Assembly (NCBI GenBank): GCA_002917075.1
Contig: NTMA01000113.1
Span: 61,555-125,554, forward strand
Reading direction: 5' to 3'
DNA length: 64,000 bases
Source of the DNA: Hawksworthiomyces lignivorus
Lineage: Eukaryota; Ascomycota; Sordariomycetes; Ophiostomatales; Ophiostomataceae
Shown here: in pieces, positions 1 through 10,125 of the stretch
Layout: each line of letters begins with the position of its first letter
Position numbering within the stretch: the first letter of the stretch is position 1
Notes under the pieces: model-generated
What the model was told of the DNA's origin: nothing
What the model saw: only the letters and a program-made list of their open reading frames with translations
Database searches by the model: none
Translations under genes and position numbers: made by a program

Positions 1-474
1 CGGCTACGACAGTCTTCGGGTGCTCGTGTGCCTATTTCCCGATACTTTCTGCCCGCCTCAGACAAACACGGCAGATCTGCAGTATATTCCTCTGTTTGTG
101 TTGAGCTTCTTTTCATGGCCTTACGGAGTAGAGCGGCAATATGCTGCCAAACAGATTAGGCCATTCCCTGGTGGCGCCTGGGACGGATATACCGGGCGGA
201 TCGGCAGGGCGCCAATTCTCCCCTACTGAGATGGGGCAAGGAACTTTTGTCCGGACTAGTCGCTACAAATTGCATACACCGGCTCGCTGTCAGACAGTCT
301 ATATGACATAATCGATTCTTGAGAGTAGAGAGGAAATGAGGAGGGCGTGCATCCTATCCAGGCCTTGTATCCTTGTTCCCTTTACACGGCATCCCGTAAT
401 CCCACATATATACAAATATACATTTTTATCTTTGCAGCGAGGTGCAAAAGCGAAGTGCACCCGTCACCGGCCGC
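1..474. other. Intergenic stretch downstream of SCO1
   Basis: Only short open frames without family resemblance are present on either strand. The last ~100 bases before the SCO1 stop codon are its 3' flank. I see no RNA gene or repeat here. Confidence 0.5.
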
Positions 475-1502
475 TCACCGAGGCGGTTTGTAGTCCCGTA
501 TGTGGTCTGCAATCACCTTCGCGCCCTGCTCCGGGGAGTGCTGCCGGCCCAGCGCCTCGACGAATTCACCGTCGGGATTCATGAGGTAGAAGTAGATGCT
601 GTGGTCCACCAGGTAATCCTGGCCCGGCTGCACGACGGGCGGGGTGCTGAAGTACACGCGGTAGGCCTTGCACATGGCCTTGACCTGCTCGTGGGTGCCG
701 GTCAGGCCGAGGAAGCGCGGGTGGAACTCGACGAGGTACTCCTTGAGCACCTCGGGCGTGTCGCGCGCCGGGTCGCAGGTGACAAACACGGGCAGCAGCT
801 TGCCGGGCTCCTCGGCCTCGACCAGGTCAAACATGCGTGCCATCTTGTCGAGCTCTTCGGGGCAGATGTCCGGGCAGTGCGAGAAGCCAAAGTAGATGAG
901 CGAGTGGCGGCCCAGGAGGTCCGCTTCGGTCACCGCCTTGCCGTTCTGGTCGATCAGCTGGAACGGGCCGCCGACCTTGGGCCGGCCCACGCCCTTGTTG
1001 GCCTCGGCCACCCGCTTCCGCTGCATGCGCTCCTTCTCGTGCTCAAAGTACCACAGCAGGCCGGCGCCCGTCACGACGAACAGGATGCCCGCCTTCCAGG
1101 AGAAGGGCTGCCGCGTAGACGTGTCAGCACAAAAAGAAAATGTGTGCTAGGGTCTCGGGGAGGGGAGTGGGGGGAGTCTATGTGCAGTGGAGAGACACGA
1201 CGTACGCCTGACCGGTACCGGCTCTTGGCCTCCTCTACCGTCTTGTATTTTGTTCTCCGCTGCGTCAGCGGCAGCGACTGCAGCCGCCAGTGCTCGCTTG
1301 CGCCGGCGCATTCCCGCTTCGCCGCCGGGAGCACCGGCCGCCGGGCTGCCCCGCTGCTCTGTGAGGATACCTGGCGGGCCCAGGACGATCCAAAGCCGCA
1401 GAGTCCCTGACGGCTGCATGCTGTTGCTTTTTTTGAAGAAGAGGCAGCCAGGCTGCGGCACATGCCAGACAAGGGCACGGCCTTTGAAAGAGACCGACTC
1501 AT
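475..1502 (-). CDS. SCO1: SCO1-type mitochondrial copper chaperone for cytochrome c oxidase
   Basis: Two exons on the minus strand, 1502-1206 and 1107-475, are joined across a 98-bp intron (1205-1108; donor GTACGT, acceptor GGCAG) and give 309 residues. The protein should be an inner-membrane-anchored thioredoxin-fold copper chaperone that matures the CuA site of Cox2. What is visible: a Ser/Arg-rich N-terminus of about 85 residues suited to mitochondrial import; a conserved KTVEEAKSRYRSG segment before the splice junction; a membrane segment at about 104-119; the CPDIC copper motif with Cys177 and Cys181; and the conserved metal-binding His268 in VDHSIYF. Family members are about 280-310 residues, so the length fits. 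Met at 1502 is the first in-frame ATG; a second Met lies 13 residues further in and could also serve. It is divergently transcribed from the SPP1 homologue. The SCO1 assignment is firm; only the exact start is uncertain. Confidence 0.93.
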
Positions 1503-2170
1503 CGGAGGAGGAAGAGGTGAAGTAAATTCGAGGCGTGGGATTTGTTTGAGTTTCGAGAAAGGAAAAGGGCTGCAGGTTCAAGAATAAAATCAAGCTGCAG
1601 TCTTTTCAATTCCTTTCTGCTCGTGTCTGAAAGGCAGTATATCTGTAACAGGAGGTCAATGGTGTGGTTAAAGCGGTGGGAAGGACTTGTGGCCTGACCC
1701 GAGGAGCTGTCGAGTTTGGCCTCCAAGAGGGAAAAAAAACTTGAAGCTATTATTCATGGGAGGCAGGCGACCTGGCCATTCACAGATCCCGAAGTCTGCT
1801 GTACCCACTGTTTTGTCGGGGTGTGGCCCTGGCCAGGCGCGTCGCGTGCAGTCCTTAAGTGCCTGCTTTATGGCGGGGTCTAGCCTATAATTGCTATCTA
1901 CCAGTGGTCTTCTTACCGCATTTTTAGCGCGTTGAAGTATCCTCCCTATAGTGCTTCTAGAGAAAAGGTACACGCTCGAGCTTTGAGCATGGTCCCGCCT
2001 CTTTAAATTTGGAGATTCTCTTTTCCCCCTTCTGCGTTGAGGAAGAACACGCCGCAAGCTCGCACGCACCTTTAGCACGCGACAACCGCTTCACATGCAT
2101 TCGCGGTTCGCTGCTTTTCAGTAGGCCTCTGTCGCGGCTTGTTTTACAGGTGAATGATTCGAGCGTCAGC
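1503..2170. promoter_or_regulatory. Divergent promoter region between SCO1 and SPP1
   Basis: A 668-bp region separates two start codons that point away from each other, so it must hold both promoters and leaders. Directly before the SPP1 ATG is a TTTTACAG tract that could be the acceptor of a leader intron. I cannot assign individual factor sites. Confidence 0.5.
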
Positions 2171-4191
2171 ATGGCTTCGTCGAACACGGGGTCGCGCGCC
2201 GGCTCTGCAGACAACGCGGCTCCGCTCAAGTTCGAGTACGACGGCGACGACGACGTCCACATGACGGATGCGACCGATGGCACAGCAGACATCAAGGCCG
2301 AGCGGTCTCCTGCGAGCACGTCGAGCACGGCCAAGAACTTGAAGACGGGAGGCGGCGCAAGCCGCGGCCTCGCATCGGCCAAGGCGCGCGGAGGGGGCGC
2401 CGGCGGCAGCAGCCATCGCGGCGGAAGCCGGGCCGGGGGGGGCGGCGTGGCCAAGAAGAAGACGCCGCTGCAGAATGGCAGCGGCAAGCACGGCCTCCTC
2501 AAGAGACACACGGCATCGCCGAGCCCCAGCGTGAAGCGCGAGTCGAGCGTGGCGCCGCTGGCCGACGCGGCCGGCGGTGGAGGCGATAATGAAGCGGAGG
2601 AGGAAGAAGACGGCGCCGAGGCAGAGGTAGAAGGAGAAGGAGAGGCGGCTGGCGATGAAGACGCCTCGGACAACGGCCCGTACTGCATCTGCCGCGGGCC
2701 GGACGACCACCGGTGGATGATCCAGTGCGACCAGTGCGAAGACTGGTTCCACGGCGACTGCGTCAAGATCAGCAAGGAGGAGGGAGAGAACGTCATCCAC
2801 AGCTACATCTGCCCCAACTGCACGATCCCCGGCCGCTACGTGACGCGCTTCCGTAAGCTGTGCTCGCTGCCCAACTGCCGCAGGCCGGCCCGCCTGTATG
2901 CCGACGACGGCGCGTCGGCGGCGTCGCCCGCCGATGCCAGCTACTTCTGCTCGGACATACACCGCGACCAGTGGTGGGACGTCCTCTTGACGCGCCTGGA
3001 CCGCGGGCGCGGCGGGGACACGACCGAAGACAAGATGAGCGTCGACCAGCTCACGCCGGCTCAGCTCATTTCGATCTTGTCTCATGGCAGCTCGCCGGGC
3101 GTTGCACAGATGCTCCTCCACGGGCTAACGCAGGACAGCAGCAGTAAGTTTTCTATTTTTATTTATTTATTTAAAAAAATTTTAAAAAAAAAATACCAAT
3201 AATATGCACATAACCATGCTTGGCAAACCATGACTCTAACCAAAATTATGCAGTCGATCCAGATACGCTACTGACGGAGGAGGAGCGCGCGACCACGCGG
3301 CAGTCCGCCGCCGAGCGCTACCGCTTGGCCGAGCAGGTGGTCATGTGCCAGAAGATGCTGCAGCTGCTAGACATGGCCAAGGCGCGCAGCCAGGACGCCG
3401 CCAAGGCAGGCGAGCTAGAGCGCGACTGCTGCGGCTATGACGACCGCCTGCAGCACGTGGGCGTGCAGCCGCACTTCGAGCGATTCCTGGGCAGCCCCGA
3501 GGGCCAGGCCATCTTCCGGGCGGAGGTGCTGGTGGCGCCGCAGTTTGACGACGCGGGGAACCCTGTGGCGGCGGCGGCGGCAGCAGGAGGAGGAGCGGAA
3601 GCGGAGGACGGCGGCGAGGGCGGCGGCGACGATGATGCGGCGGCAGACAGCCCGTCGCCGGCAACGGCGGGCATGTGCCAGAAGCGCAAGTGCAAGGCGC
3701 ACGCGGGCTGGTTCCCGACGCTGGCGCGCGACGTGCGCATGCAGATGCAGGAGTGCGCGCGGCAGGCGGCAGCCCTGCGCGACAACGAAGCCCGCATCCG
3801 CCTGGCCGCCGCCCAGCGCGCCTTTGTCAAGCAGCACACGGCCGCCGAGGTGCGCTACGTCGGCGACTCGGACAACTCGCTGTCGTCGCTAGGGCGCAGC
3901 GGCGGCCGCGGCGGCCGCGGCGGCGCGTCGTCTCAGTCTTCGCTGTCGTCCGACGACGACGACGACGACGAGGCCGAGGGCAGCCACGCCCGCCGGCGCT
4001 CGTACGCTGACGCGCGGCCTGCGCGACGAGGCAGCCGCGAAGAAGGCGGCCGTGGCTCATTTTCTCGCTCGCCCAGTGTGGATGGTGGCAGTGCGGGGAG
4101 GCGCAAAGGAAGCCACAGCCAGGTAAACGGTAAAGTGCACAATGGGGTGCGCCCAGGTCGCGTGGCAGCCACGGACAGCGATCGAGGATGA
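2171..4191 (+). CDS. SPP1: COMPASS (Set1 complex) PHD-finger subunit, Spp1/CFP1-like
   Basis: Exons 2171-3143 and 3254-4191, with a 110-bp intron (GTAAGT...TGCAG), encode 636 residues. The PHD finger spans about residues 172-217, beginning CICRG and ending CPNC, with the aromatic WFHG element; this type of finger reads H3K4 methylation. It is followed by a Cys-rich segment (CSLPNCRRPARLY ... YFCSDIHRDQWW) and, after the splice site, by a second conserved block with Cys466, Cys471 and His474 (MCQKRKCKAHAGW). These match the CpG-binding-protein C-terminal region shared by CFP1 and Spp1. The N-terminal 170 residues and the C-terminal 150 are low-complexity (acidic, Gly/Arg, Ser/Asp runs) and probably disordered. 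The start at 2171 is preferred because the 54 upstream in-frame residues look like untranslated leader. No CXXC DNA-binding finger is seen, as in yeast Spp1. The expected role is recruitment and stimulation of Set1 H3K4 methylation. Confidence 0.88.
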
Positions 4192-7100
4192 TACGGTCGG
4201 ACAAGGAAAAACAGGGGGAGTGCAGGTAATACCAGATAGATACGCGACTTAAGGCTGCATGGGACTGCAGGCGTTTTGGGTGTTGGGGATCTGCTCAGGG
4301 ACGCTGTGATGTCCGCATTCGGCATGCCGCGGATGTCGGCATCTGTTGCTTATTGCTGTTTCAGGAAGTCATTGGTCGTTTCCAAGATAAAGGATGCGCA
4401 GCACTGCTGGACGCCGCTCGGAAAAGTAAGGTGTGTGTCGTCCTCCAACAAATGGAAGCTACACAAAAACGCCCGAAAAGGGAATGCAGAATGTCTCAGC
4501 GTGCGTCTGCTTAGCTCTGCCATGCAGAAAGCCAAGTAGGTGTCATGGTGTATGGTGTCTTCCCCCCCCCCCCCCCGGGATTCTCCATCATGCCCTTGGT
4601 TGCTGCTTGTCACAGGCTGCCATGGACACAACTACTGGTTGGAGTTCCTTCTGCATGACGTACCATCGCTTGCCGTTGGCTTGACCACATGGCTGCGTAA
4701 GACAGACAGTGGGAGGAAGCATTTCCATGCCGACGCCGCCGGCAAAAGAATTACGCGGTTAAATAAGACACACACTCTATTAAATCAACCGCCTCAGCTT
4801 ATCATAGTCGTTCGTCCCGTGTGCCTTGCCTGTTTCGAGTTACACAACGTAAAAAACCAGACGACATCTTCGCAGGACAGTACAGGTCTTGAAACCAGCT
4901 CTCTCCCCAACACAGATATCGTCGTATTGCAGATTAATCGCGCACCAATGGGTGACCCTAACCAGCTGCAAAGGGTTGCAGAGCAGGATTCTGGCCCTGT
5001 GTTGGGTGGCCAGCTACGTGCGCTGGGCTCCAGCTTTCTTCCTCTGAGCTCTGGGAGGAGAGGCGCTGGTTGGGTTTCAAAAGCAAACCCCCTAGTTCCA
5101 GAAGCCCGACCATCCTTTCCCTGGGCTTTTCAACGGGCCATTAGGAAGAGCTCTACGTTTTGCACGTGAGAGAAGTGGCGGAGTTATACAAAATATACAG
5201 CATAGCATTATGGAGAAGCCGTTCCTACCAATCGTGTTTGTCTCTCGTCGTCGGATTGAAGAAAACGTCATATTATGAATTCCGGGTTTCTGCTTCTCAG
5301 GAAAAGCCCTTCGGATATCAGCCATACGTTCGTGGCTTCGACGCGAGTGATGAGGAGAGTGGGTAAGGGATGAGGCGAAGGAACAGAAGCCCAAAATAAG
5401 GCGAAATAAAAAAGGCGAGCCGGTGGAGCGAGTACAGCTGACGCCTAACTGTTCGTGGACGTACCGGCGGTGCGGAGGAAAGAAAAGGGGAGAATAAGCA
5501 GAGCTCGTCTCTGCCTTTTCGTCTTATGTTTTGTTGCTCTTTTGTGTCCTGCTTTTCCGGTTTTCCTCATTTTCATTCTTTTGTATTGTCCTGCGCAGCA
5601 TATGATCTGACCTGCAGGTTTTCGTCAGCACCTTATTCTCTGACTAGAGAGTTTTGCCTGAAAATTGTTGTGCCAGCCTTGTTATTCAAAAACAAAAACA
5701 AAATAATAATAATAATAACAACAAAATGCCAGATTGCGTGAGCTCAGCCACATATATGCGGCTCTTCTAGCGCCCACTCTCGTATTGATGCTATTACATG
5801 GCTCTCCCTATCTGCACCTTCGAGTTTTCTATATTGTATGCACCCTATTCTGCCTTTTTCGCTGAGAGCAATTACCCCCTTTTTTTTTTTTGCAAACTTT
5901 GGATCTTATGACATCGCCCTTTTTAGTAAATTCTAGCAAAAAAAAATCAAATAAAAGATAAAGTAGAATATGCTGGGACTAAGCAGACAGTGTCAGCCTT
6001 GCTGTCCGATTATGCAGGCTAGCCTCCTTTCGGTTATATGTACAACAATATCAGGTATGGCTTCAGTTTCAAATAAGCCTACAACCTTGATACATTTATT
6101 TTTTATTTGGGTTTAAAGAGAAATAGAAATTATTGGATATGGGCTTTTGGGGGGCAAAAAAAAAGAAGAGAAACGCCTAATTACTCAGAAATAAATAGGC
6201 TTTCTAGGCGCCTCTGTCATCTTTAAAAAGGCGTCCACTCGCGTTTCTCTTGTTGTACGGAGTATTTTGGGAAGGAGGAACACCGCCACAAGTTTGAGGA
6301 GAGCAGAAATGGCTGAAAGTCGAGGCCTTTCTCTTCTCATTGGCATATTCCTCTTTGGGCTATTGATGACTCGTGAGGCCAAAAAGCATATACGGCAAAC
6401 TGTAGAGGCTAAGGGAGCACGTTGCCTTCTACACGTACCGGTACAAAAGTCGATCTTCCTTTATCTGTTGGTCTTTCTTTTCTCTCCGTCCCCTTTTTCG
6501 CCTCCCATGCTGAAACAAATGAATATGGCATGCAAATGTGAAGGACGCTGGCCGACAGGCGCATTGCTATCGGCTGTGCTGCGTTTCTCTCCTAGTCTGG
6601 GCTGTGCACACGCTTTTCATGTCGACACCTCAACAAAATGTTGAAGCTATTTCATGCATCTCTCACCTCAAGCCTCCTAGAACAGGAGCTGCAAAGAAGC
6701 ATATCTACATAACATCGAACTGATCTCACCGCTGCCTAGGCCAGTCTCTGCGTTCCGCTCCCTCTCTTTTCACCCCCATTCTTTCTTCACATCCTCCACC
6801 ACGTTCTTTTGCCTATCGTTGAGCTGAGGCTTAGGTTTTTGTGGCTACTGTTTTCTTTTGCGCCTGGGATTTATTCTCTTCCTCCGCCACGATGCCTCAG
6901 CTGTTTTGCACTCTATTCGCTGCAACGGCCGACTCACAAGACTTGAGGCATAATAAAAGGCGACTATGACTGGAATTTGCCCCTATTCGGCGTATCCTAT
7001 AGCAGTCTAAGGCAAAAATTGTACAGCAAAATTCGCTGCCTCTTTTTGCTACTTCCGGCGCCTCAGAAAAATGGGACAGCATATGTATGGAAGTGTAAGC

Positions 7101-7398
7101 TGTGGCAAGCGCCTCATGGTTTGGTGTACGCTGCCTCTTCCTTCGCTCAACTCTTTCTTTTTTGAATTGTATGCTTCATGACTCGACGTCATTACCTGCT
7201 CCGCGGATGGTCCGCAAATGCTTTTTGTCTGATATTAAAAGGGCTGGCTGTATCGTACTCAATTCCCGGTCTTTCCAATATAGTTCATCATCTTCATCAA
7301 AAGCTAAAGCTCATTACAGCAGCTCCGACAGCTCACATAAAACATAAAATATTTTTCAATACTTTGTAGTCTTTCCATTGGCCTATATATCTTCGAAA
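4192..7398. other. Gene-poor 3.2-kb interval
   Basis: This stretch holds only short frames with no recognisable domain, a run of 15 C (4562-4576), several A/T-rich stretches and simple AAT repeats near 5700. I see no gene. Confidence 0.5.
4562..4576. repeat. Homopolymer run of 15 C
   Basis: Fifteen consecutive C are followed directly by GGG in intergenic DNA. This is a slippage- and assembly-error-prone site, so the length may be inexact. Confidence 0.8.
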
Positions 7399-7773
7399 AT
7401 GGCACCGGGGCCGATCGACAAGTCTTCCAAGAAGCACACTTCGGGAAAGAAAAAGACCAACGACAGAAAGAAGGAAAAGACTCCTCACAAGAAGATGGAA
7501 TACGAACACGAGCATCGCAACAAAAAGGAAGATATGTGGCTTTGCGTTAGTACTTTACCTTCTCTTATTCTTTCTTGTGTTCCGATATATCTAAGTGGAA
7601 ACTCACAAGAGTTGCTTCACTGGTGCAATCTCAGAGCACCGTATGCCGGGAAAGCTCTTCGAAACACTAACAAGCTCTAGTGCTGCGGGGAATCCGCCAA
7701 CCTCTCAGCCAACCACGTAACCTGCCCTATGTGCGAGCACAAGAGATGCTCCAGGTGTTCATCGGCTTCCTGA
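7399..7773 (+). CDS. Small Cys-rich basic protein (79 aa), function unknown
   Basis: Exons 7399-7545 and 7681-7773 are joined across a 135-bp intron with donor GTTAGT, branch sequence ACTAAC and acceptor CTCTAG. The product has two parts. A Lys-rich N-terminus (about residues 1-45, with KKKTNDRKKEK) is followed by a compact Cys-rich tail that starts at the TrpLeuCys triplet and contains CCC, CPMC and CSRC pairs. The tail resembles the short Trp-x-Cys zinc-ribbon or RanBP2-like mini-domains common in small fungal proteins of unknown function. The reading continues in frame across the junction with no stop, and the Cys pairs fall almost entirely in exon 2. That is the main reason to believe the splice. 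It is isolated, with 3.2 kb of empty DNA before it and 1.3 kb after. I do not recognise a named family. It could be a non-functional fragment, but the ordered Cys spacing argues against this. Confidence 0.6.
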
Positions 7774-9083
7774 AGGTGTGAGAGAGCCAAAGAGCAAAGA
7801 AGATCATTCAGTCAATTTAGTCGGTCTTTTCTGGTCATTGCTTGCTACGGCCTCTCCCCCCTTTGCTACTACTACCACTCACATACTCTTTTGCGCCGCT
7901 ACCCTCGTTTCCTTATACTATGTATGACATTCTTTTATTTGGTGGTTTCCTTATTGTTTCTGTATGCAATGATGTCAAGCCCTATTTCTTTTTTTCAGGA
8001 GCGCTAGCCTTGGGAGCCGGCCTAGACAAACAAAAACAGGAAAGGAAGAAGAAACAGAAAAGAGATACCAGTTCTCTCTTCTATCAGTACGATAGCACTG
8101 GATGATTTACGCTAGGTAGTCGTTTGTTTCTTACTCGTCTACACTGTTTTTAGAAATTTCTTTTGTTACTTGGCCTTCGTTCACTCGATCCTGCCATGTC
8201 TCCTTGATGATATTTTTCTTTTTTGGTTAGAGCCTGTTGCTTGGTATGGTTTTCTTGGTTCCCTATCACGGTTTCATGTAACTCTTCTTTGTTTTCTTGC
8301 AGTTTTGCTTCCAGTAGATAGCTTCGTTCGTTCTTAATAAAATAAAATATTCGGCGCAACCTCTCTTCTCAGAACAGCTGCTCATGCATTTCATAGCCAT
8401 TGGTGTTGATCGAGTCATATTTTCACAACTTCTGGTGTATACGAAATCCAAACATAGCCAGGGCATTTCGATTGAGAGACTTCTCTTTTGTGGTTCCCTC
8501 GTGAGGCATTCCTTTCCAATTATGTTGCCTCACTTCCTCACTGAGGCATGTGGTAATAGCAGGCACGCAGTCTGCCAGGGAATAAGTGCCTCGATGTGTG
8601 AGGCGCGAAGACTAACTAATTACTAAGAGACCATACAGCTCGACGTCCACGACATGACAAAACGCAAAATAAAACTGACAAACAAAGAATACCGCCTCTT
8701 CGATTGATTATTATTATTATTCATTTGTTGTGTTGTAGTGCCGTCAATTAGAGGTTGGCCATCACGTGTCGTTAGTACTTTTCTCTTTTGCTTCTCGTTG
8801 ATAAGAATTAACCAATGATGACCTCATCGTCTTACTGTGCGGGACGGCGGCCCTTCGGGGGAGCTACCCCTCCACAGCTCTGCTTTCGATATTAAGGGAC
8901 GAGGGTCCTGCAAACCCAACCGGCGGCTCTGCCTCAGCATAGAATTGGCTTTTGTTTTTCATTTCCTCGAATTTGCAGTGGGCCTCCTCTTCTTGTTCTG
9001 GGTTTTCTTCGCTGCCTCGACTCGTCGCCTCCTCGCTGATCTCCTTCCCTCGTCTCTGCTTCTTTCTCGCCTGCTCTCTTCCC
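7774..9083. promoter_or_regulatory. Intergenic region and probable SHB17 promoter
   Basis: This 1.3-kb region precedes the SHB17-like gene. It contains an (ATT)n tract around 8706-8721, a CACGTG palindrome (8763-8768) and a CCAAT sequence near 8812. All are plausible promoter elements, but short enough to occur by chance. No ORF in it resembles a known protein. Confidence 0.4.
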
Positions 9084-10125
9084 ATGTCGACGCCGCGAGT
9101 CTTCATCATCCGCCACGGCGAGACCGAATGGTCTCTCAACGGCCGTCACACAGGCACCACGGATATCCCATTGACAGCCAATGGCGAGAAGCGTATTCGG
9201 GCCACGGGCCGGGCCATGGTGGGCAACGATCGTCTGATTGTGCCCGGGAAGTTGGCTCATATGTAACTGCTTCCCTGTTCCTCCCATCTTCTCCCCTCCC
9301 CTCCCGCGCTGCCTGCCCCGTCTGCTAGCTGTTGCACAATCTTTGCTTCGCGGAGCAAATTGCCGCTGACTGTCTCCGGACCGGCTCGGACAGCTACGTC
9401 TCTCCCCGCAAGCGTGCCCAGCGAACCTTTGAGCTCTTGCACCTCTACCTGTCGGAGCCGCTGCCGTGGCAGCAGCACGGAGCCGTCGAAGACGACGAGC
9501 AGTACGCCAAGAACGGGTCGGTGAGCCAGGGCGACCGGACCTGCAAGGCCCGCGTCGAGGTCACCCAGGATGTGCGCGAGTGGGACTACGGCGACTACGA
9601 GGGCATCACGTCGAAGCAGATCCGCAAGGAGCGGGCCGAGAAGGGCATCCCGGGCCACTGGGACATCTGGAAGGACGGATGCCCCGGCGGAGAGTCGCCG
9701 GCCGACATCACCGAGCGGCTGGACCGTGTGATTGCAGAGATTCGAGAGAAATACCACGCACCGGCTCTGGCGGGAGCCGCAGCAGCGGACAACAACCCGA
9801 GCTGCGCGCCAGCATGCGGTGATGTCCTGATTGTGGCCCACGGCCATATCCTGCGGGCCCTGGCCATGCGGTGGGTCGGCGCAGCCCTGCAGGACGGACC
9901 AACCTTCCTCCTGGAAGCTGGCGGTGTTGGCACCCTGAGGTAAGTCCTCCCAGAGACGTTCTGTCTCCCGCCCGATCCCGCAATGCTTTGCCTCTCACTT
10001 TTCCCTTTATGCTGATCCACTTTCGTGTTTGCCCTTGCAGCTACGAGCACAACAATATAGAAGAGCCGGCCATCCTGCTTGGTGGTGCCTTCACGGTGAG
10101 CCCAGACGAGCTGGAAAAAGCATAA
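9084..10125 (+). CDS. SHB17: Sedoheptulose-1,7-bisphosphatase, SHB17-type histidine phosphatase
   Basis: Three exons (9084-9262, 9394-9939, 10041-10125) with introns of 131 and 101 bp give 269 residues. The protein belongs to the histidine phosphatase (phosphoglycerate mutase-like) superfamily. Arg10-His11-Gly12 in the RHGETEW motif supplies the phospho-accepting His, SPRKRA (about 63-68) gives a phosphate-binding Arg, Glu122 lies in [10 protein letters not shown], and His209 sits in VAHGH. The segments [12 protein letters not shown] and [21 protein letters not shown] match the yeast Shb17 signature and separate it from classical phosphoglycerate mutases. In yeast this enzyme dephosphorylates sedoheptulose-1,7-bisphosphate to drive riboneogenesis in the cytosol. 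Both splice junctions restore the family sequence ([10 protein letters not shown] and GTLSYEHNN). The ATG is the first in-frame one and is followed at once by the conserved domain. An extra 20-25 residues sit before the REWDYG motif compared with the yeast protein. Confidence 0.9.

Noticed and set aside
442..1410. 322-codon plus-strand frame over SCO1
   Set aside because: Antisense to the recognisable SCO1 exons and spans their intron, so it cannot be the coding strand.
2144..3121. 325-codon minus-strand frame
   Set aside because: Shadow of SPP1 exon 1. The plus frame contains the PHD finger; this one is Arg/Ala-rich without motifs.
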